The position numbers were made by a program, and so were the translations under genes. From Sulfurimonas sp. (GTDB lineage: Bacteria > Campylobacterota > Campylobacteria > Campylobacterales > Sulfurimonadaceae), in NCBI GenBank assembly GCA_026987995.1, contig JALSMC010000258.1, forward strand, positions 1 to 8,596: a stretch of DNA of 8,596 nucleotides, given 5' to 3'. Below are positions 6,484-8,596 of this stretch, piece after piece (position 1 is the stretch's first letter; each line of letters starts with the position of its first letter). The notes below the pieces were generated by a model. That model searched no databases and had not been told where the DNA came from. It worked only from the letters and a program-made list of their open reading frames with translations.

Positions 6484-7263
6484 TTACCAAAATATGAGCT
6501 CTTTAGCATGAGAACTACTTATTTGATTCTCAAGACGGAGCATCCCATAAAAAAGTGCTGCTATTTTTATATTTTTAGCTAGTTCTATTTTGTCTATTTT
6601 TTTAGGAGCATTTTGGTTGTAAGTTTTTAAAAATAGTGTTATGTAGGAGTTTCTTTTTGATGAGTTAAAAGAGAGAAGTGCTACTGCTATGTCAAAAACA
6701 TAAGAGCCATTCCCAGCATCTATAAAATCAAAAACACCTATCTTCTCTTGAGTAAAAACAGTGTTGTCTTTGAAAATATCACCATGAATGAAACCATCAT
6801 TTTGAGGCTTATAGCTTTTGAGAGGTTCTAAGGTTTTATACAAACGATAGTTCGTAGATTTAATCTGTAAAAGTCTTTGTTTTATCGCATACTTCTCTAT
6901 AAAACTTTCTCTATGAGGGATTTTTACTGAGTGTAATTTAGCCATAAAACGGGCAAGTGCTTGGATATGAAAATAGCAAATTGTTGAGGGGGAACGGCCT
7001 TGAAGTTTCTCATAAAGATACAAACCTTGTGAGCTTTGAAGAAGTCTTGACACATTTAACCCTGCACTTTGTAAACGCAGTAATATATCGGCATCTAGAA
7101 ATATTTTTTCTTTTATATCTCGTTCATAGTACTTGATAATATACTTATCAGAGATATAAGTTGTGTCTACTACACCGCTACTACTTGGAACAAGCGAGCT
7201 AAATTTATAAGAAGGAAAAAGGGTTTTTACCTGAGTGAGTGATAACTCGCGTTTGACACCCAT
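6484..7263 (-). CDS. APH/homoserine-kinase-II-like small-molecule kinase; candidate L-threonine kinase for cobamide synthesis
   Basis: This 259-residue soluble protein has the choline/aminoglycoside phosphotransferase fold. Lys44 in YIIKYYE is the probable ATP-binding lysine, YLYEKLQGRSP (82-92) is the hinge, GFIHGDIFKDNTVF (157-170) is the catalytic loop with Asp162 and Asn167, and GVFDFIDAGNGSYVFDIAVAL (176-196) carries the metal-binding Asp179. The loop and the metal motif closely resemble ThrB2-type homoserine kinase, but the protein is about 60 residues shorter than usual. The ATG directly follows the TAA of the cysteine-rich gene (TAAATG), with no good ribosome site, so it is probably translated by reinitiation. 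cobD, the user of L-threonine phosphate, lies two genes downstream. Since homoserine and threonine are isomers, phosphorylation of L-threonine is a reasonable guess. Alternatives are adenosylcobinamide kinase or housekeeping homoserine kinase. Fold sure, substrate inferred. Confidence 0.8.
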   Translation of the reverse strand: MGVKRELSLTQVKTLFPSYKFSSLVPSSSGVVDTTYISDKYIIKYYERDIKEKIFLDADILLRLQSAGLNVSRLLQSSQGLYLYEKLQGRSPSTICYFHIQALARFMAKLHSVKIPHRESFIEKYAIKQRLLQIKSTNYRLYKTLEPLKSYKPQNDGFIHGDIFKDNTVFTQEKIGVFDFIDAGNGSYVFDIAVALLSFNSSKRNSYITLFLKTYNQNAPKKIDKIELAKNIKIAALFYGMLRLENQISSSHAKELIFW

Positions 7264-7689
7264 TTAGAGTTGGCACTGCTTCATCATAGTTGTCCATTCA
7301 AGGTCAAACTTCTTTTGGACATATGAACGATGGTGGGGAACCCCACATTTTGAGCAGTCTTGATGAATTTTATCTCCATAAACACCTTGCTTCCCATCTT
7401 TTGACTCTATATCGCAGAAGCTATACTGAGTATTTTTTCCTACTTTTTTTATGCCATCATCATCAAAACGAAAGTTTGGACAGGCACAGATGTAGCAGTT
7501 AAGCTTTTGCATATCATGGCACTTTTTATTGTCCTTATATAAAGGGCAAAATATTGGCTCTGCTTTTACCATGTTATCAAAGTCGAAGTAGTCTATGATT
7601 TGCTCTTTTGTGTAGTTCTTTGCCACAAGTTTCGTAACTATTTGCTTATGTTTAGCTGCATGTTCTGTGAACCAAGATGTATAACTCAA
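7264..7689 (-). CDS. Cysteine-rich small-domain protein (PF04071-like), cobamide-associated
   Basis: This is a 141-residue soluble protein. The C-terminal two thirds hold a cysteine cluster of the 'cysteine-rich small domain' type: Cys48, Cys57, Cys65, Cys68 and Cys70 (NCYICACPNF), Cys92, then Cys112 and Cys115 in DCSKCGVPHH (111-120). This family is a putative metal-binding domain often found with cobalamin genes and as a C-terminal extension of some archaeal CobD proteins; the spacing suggests Zn or an Fe-S cluster. I choose the TTG start at 7689 because AAGGAA lies five bases upstream, behind an extended -10 promoter. The frame stays open to an ATG at 7791, but that would overlap the divergent gene at 7765, and the added residues look like translated promoter DNA. 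It is the first gene of operon A, abutting the kinase gene. Enzymatic or regulatory role is unknown. Confidence 0.8.
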   Translation of the reverse strand: MSYTSWFTEHAAKHKQIVTKLVAKNYTKEQIIDYFDFDNMVKAEPIFCPLYKDNKKCHDMQKLNCYICACPNFRFDDDGIKKVGKNTQYSFCDIESKDGKQGVYGDKIHQDCSKCGVPHHRSYVQKKFDLEWTTMMKQCQL

Positions 7690-7694
7690 AAAAA

Positions 7695-7700
7695 TTCCTT
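7695..7700 (-). promoter_or_regulatory. Ribosome binding site deciding a TTG start
   Basis: AAGGAA on the minus strand lies five bases before the TTG at 7689. It is the best Shine-Dalgarno match upstream of the cysteine-rich gene and supports TTG over the distant ATG at 7791. Confidence 0.65.
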
Positions 7701-7716
7701 GTATATTATATTTCAA

Positions 7717-7725
7717 ATTATAGCA
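7717..7725 (-). promoter_or_regulatory. Extended -10 promoter of the cysteine-rich/kinase/RHH/cobD operon
   Basis: The minus strand reads TGCTATAAT (7725-7717), a perfect TGnTATAAT extended -10 box. No good -35 box is present, as is common in Campylobacterota. The start would be near 7710, giving a leader of about 20 bases that includes the AAGGAA site. This leaves no room for a riboswitch. Confidence 0.6.
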
Positions 7726-7738
7726 CCAAAGACTTAGG

Positions 7739-7744
7739 TATAAT
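7739..7744 (+). promoter_or_regulatory. -10 box for the plus-strand gene at 7765
   Basis: TATAAT on the plus strand lies 20 bases before the ATG at 7765. The predicted start near 7751 coincides with the AAAGG ribosome site (7751-7755), so the leader would be very short. The two divergent -10 boxes are only 16 bases apart, so polymerase binding at one is likely to exclude the other. Confidence 0.45.
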
Positions 7745-7764
7745 TTTACTAAAGGTTTTAGATT

Positions 7765-8136
7765 ATGACACAAGATAATTTTTCGTACCACTTCACTCCT
7801 GCAGGTTTCATCTCCAACTTTACTCCTCTTGTCGTGATACTCTATGGTAATGAAACAGTTGACTTGAATGATTTTGAGTACAAAATGTGGAATGTTTTAC
7901 AGGTTTGTGCATTTGATAAAGTAGAGAGTAAATTTTTAAAAGAGTTGATTGTAAATATTTCTGAGACGCATGAGTGTGAAGAGTATATTTTTATGTATGG
8001 AGATACTCAAGAGCTTGATTTGTCTGGGGTAATAGCTGAGAAAAATGTTTATAAAGCTGATGCTTTAGAGTTAAAGAGCACAGAGAATCTCAAAAAAGTG
8101 TTAGATGAATTTGAAAAAATGGCACCTGAGCTCTAA
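7765..8136 (+). CDS. Conserved-looking hypothetical protein, 123 residues
   Basis: I do not recognise this protein. It is a small, acidic, apparently soluble protein with no signal peptide. The N-terminal part has a hydrophobic strand PLVVILYGNETVDL (21-34), followed by probable helices (about 36-68). Then comes a strand-like EEYIFMYGDTQELDL (72-86) and a C-terminal amphipathic helix rich in Lys and Glu (about 104-119). The two cysteines, at about 48 and 71, form no motif. The ATG has AAAGG nine bases upstream and a TATAAT box before it. It is divergent from operon A, and its TAA shares bases with the TAG of the minus-strand gene at 8133-8561. The real-gene call rests on the promoter, the ribosome site and a long open frame; function is unknown. 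Confidence 0.7.
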   Translation: MTQDNFSYHFTPAGFISNFTPLVVILYGNETVDLNDFEYKMWNVLQVCAFDKVESKFLKELIVNISETHECEEYIFMYGDTQELDLSGVIAEKNVYKADALELKSTENLKKVLDEFEKMAPEL

Positions 8137-8561
8137 ACTACTTCTTCACTTATCTTAGAAAGTTCTGCATCACTTAGTGCTAGGTTACAGAGTTCTTTGA
8201 CAAGTAGTAGAAAGTTGAGACTGTGTGAACTTGGCTCTTCAGAAGTGAGATAAACTTTGTGCTCATAAAAAAACTCTTCTATATCGGAATCGCATGTAAG
8301 TTCTATAAGCATTTTGTATGCTTTATAGATTGCATTTGACTCTAAAGGAATATTTTCACACCCCTCAATAGTAAAACTTGCACAATTTTGAGGTACGACA
8401 CTTAAATGCGTATCGCCTTTAAGGGAGTAAACAGAGTCTTTTATCTCTATGATTACTTTTTGTTTTGATTTTTTAACAGAGCTGTTTTGCTTTTTTATAA
8501 GAGTTTCGATGGCATCTTCGTCCCAAAAACCGCCTTCATCACCACCTTCAAAACCACCCAT
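8133..8561 (-). CDS. Hypothetical protein with Gly/Asp/Glu-rich N-terminus, 142 residues
   Basis: I do not recognise this protein. It opens with a low-complexity acidic, glycine-rich stretch MGGFEGGDEGGFWDEDA (1-17), then a Lys/Ser-rich segment (23-35). A strand-rich middle (about 36-70, starting KVIIEIKDSVYSL) follows, and finally a mostly helical, acidic C-terminal half. No signal peptide, membrane segment or catalytic motif is visible. The ATG at 8561 is the first possible start because an in-frame TAA lies at 8565-8567, just upstream. The ribosome site is poor, suggesting coupling to an upstream gene beyond the window. The gene converges on the plus-strand gene at 7765, and their stop codons overlap in the four bases CTAA (8133-8136). 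Confidence 0.65.
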   Translation of the reverse strand: MGGFEGGDEGGFWDEDAIETLIKKQNSSVKKSKQKVIIEIKDSVYSLKGDTHLSVVPQNCASFTIEGCENIPLESNAIYKAYKMLIELTCDSDIEEFFYEHKVYLTSEEPSSHSLNFLLLVKELCNLALSDAELSKISEEVV

Positions 8562-8596
8562 GCGTTATATTGCGAAAACTCTTATTTTCTCTGTTT

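Noticed and set aside
6268..7263. Toxin-antitoxin pair formed by the RHH-like protein and the upstream kinase (HipA- or Doc-like)
   Set aside because: The kinase motifs are those of small-molecule APH/ThrB2 enzymes, not HipA or Fic/Doc, and both genes are packed with cobD in a cobamide context.
7690..7791. N-terminal extension of the cysteine-rich gene to the ATG at 7791
   Set aside because: The extra 34 residues overlap the start of the divergent gene and cover both -10 boxes, with no ribosome site at that ATG. TTG at 7689 has AAGGAA at ideal spacing.
8565..8596. C-terminal end of a further minus-strand gene, ending at TAA 8567-8565
   Set aside because: Ten open codons followed by a stop five bases before the next ATG fit an operon partner, but so short a frame is not evidence of a gene.

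Overview
The window is AT-rich bacterial DNA packed with short-spaced and overlapping genes. It carries the late (nucleotide-loop assembly) part of cobalamin/cobamide biosynthesis. The style suggests a free-living Campylobacterota member, such as Sulfurimonas or a relative: AT-rich coding, Lys/Ile/Glu/Ser-rich proteins, extended -10 promoters and gene content. The assignment to this group is an inference; there is no rRNA or marker gene here.

Layout from right to left, which is the direction of transcription of most genes. At 8133-8561 (minus) and 7765-8136 (plus) lie two unrecognised genes whose stop codons overlap. A short divergent promoter region (about 7690-7764) then fires leftward into operon A. 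Operon A contains a cysteine-rich metal-binding-type protein (7264-7689, TTG start), a small aminoglycoside-phosphotransferase/homoserine-kinase-II-like kinase (6484-7263), a 68-residue ribbon-helix-helix-like protein (6268-6474) and a PLP-dependent threonine-phosphate decarboxylase CobD (5273-6271). These four are abutting, 9 bases apart, or overlapping by 4 bases. A single plus-strand gene for a nitrobindin/THAP4-like beta-barrel protein (4731-5267) separates operon A from operon B. Operon B starts at a good sigma70-type promoter (4665-4692). It runs through cobyric acid synthase cobQ (3253-4641), adenosylcobinamide-phosphate synthase cbiB (2418-3260), an OFA-type MFS transporter (1102-2346) and an archaeal/cyanobacterial-type CobT phosphoribosyltransferase (15-1070). 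The window ends 14 bases past cobT.

How they fit together: CobQ amidates the corrin ring to cobyric acid. A kinase makes L-threonine phosphate, and CobD decarboxylates it to (R)-1-amino-2-propanol phosphate. CbiB joins that to cobyric acid, and CobT activates the lower base. No CobU/CobY, CobS, corrin-ring genes, transporter for corrinoids (BtuBFCD) or cobalamin riboswitch is visible.

The most interesting point is that the step before CobD has no known PduX or BluE-type gene here, while an unassigned kinase-fold gene and a free-standing cysteine-rich protein sit directly upstream of cobD. I propose that these supply or control L-threonine phosphate. The atypical CobT family and the small RHH protein inside operon A also deserve checking. 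No gene-free stretch exceeds 300 bases; the longest intergenic gaps are under 100 bases.
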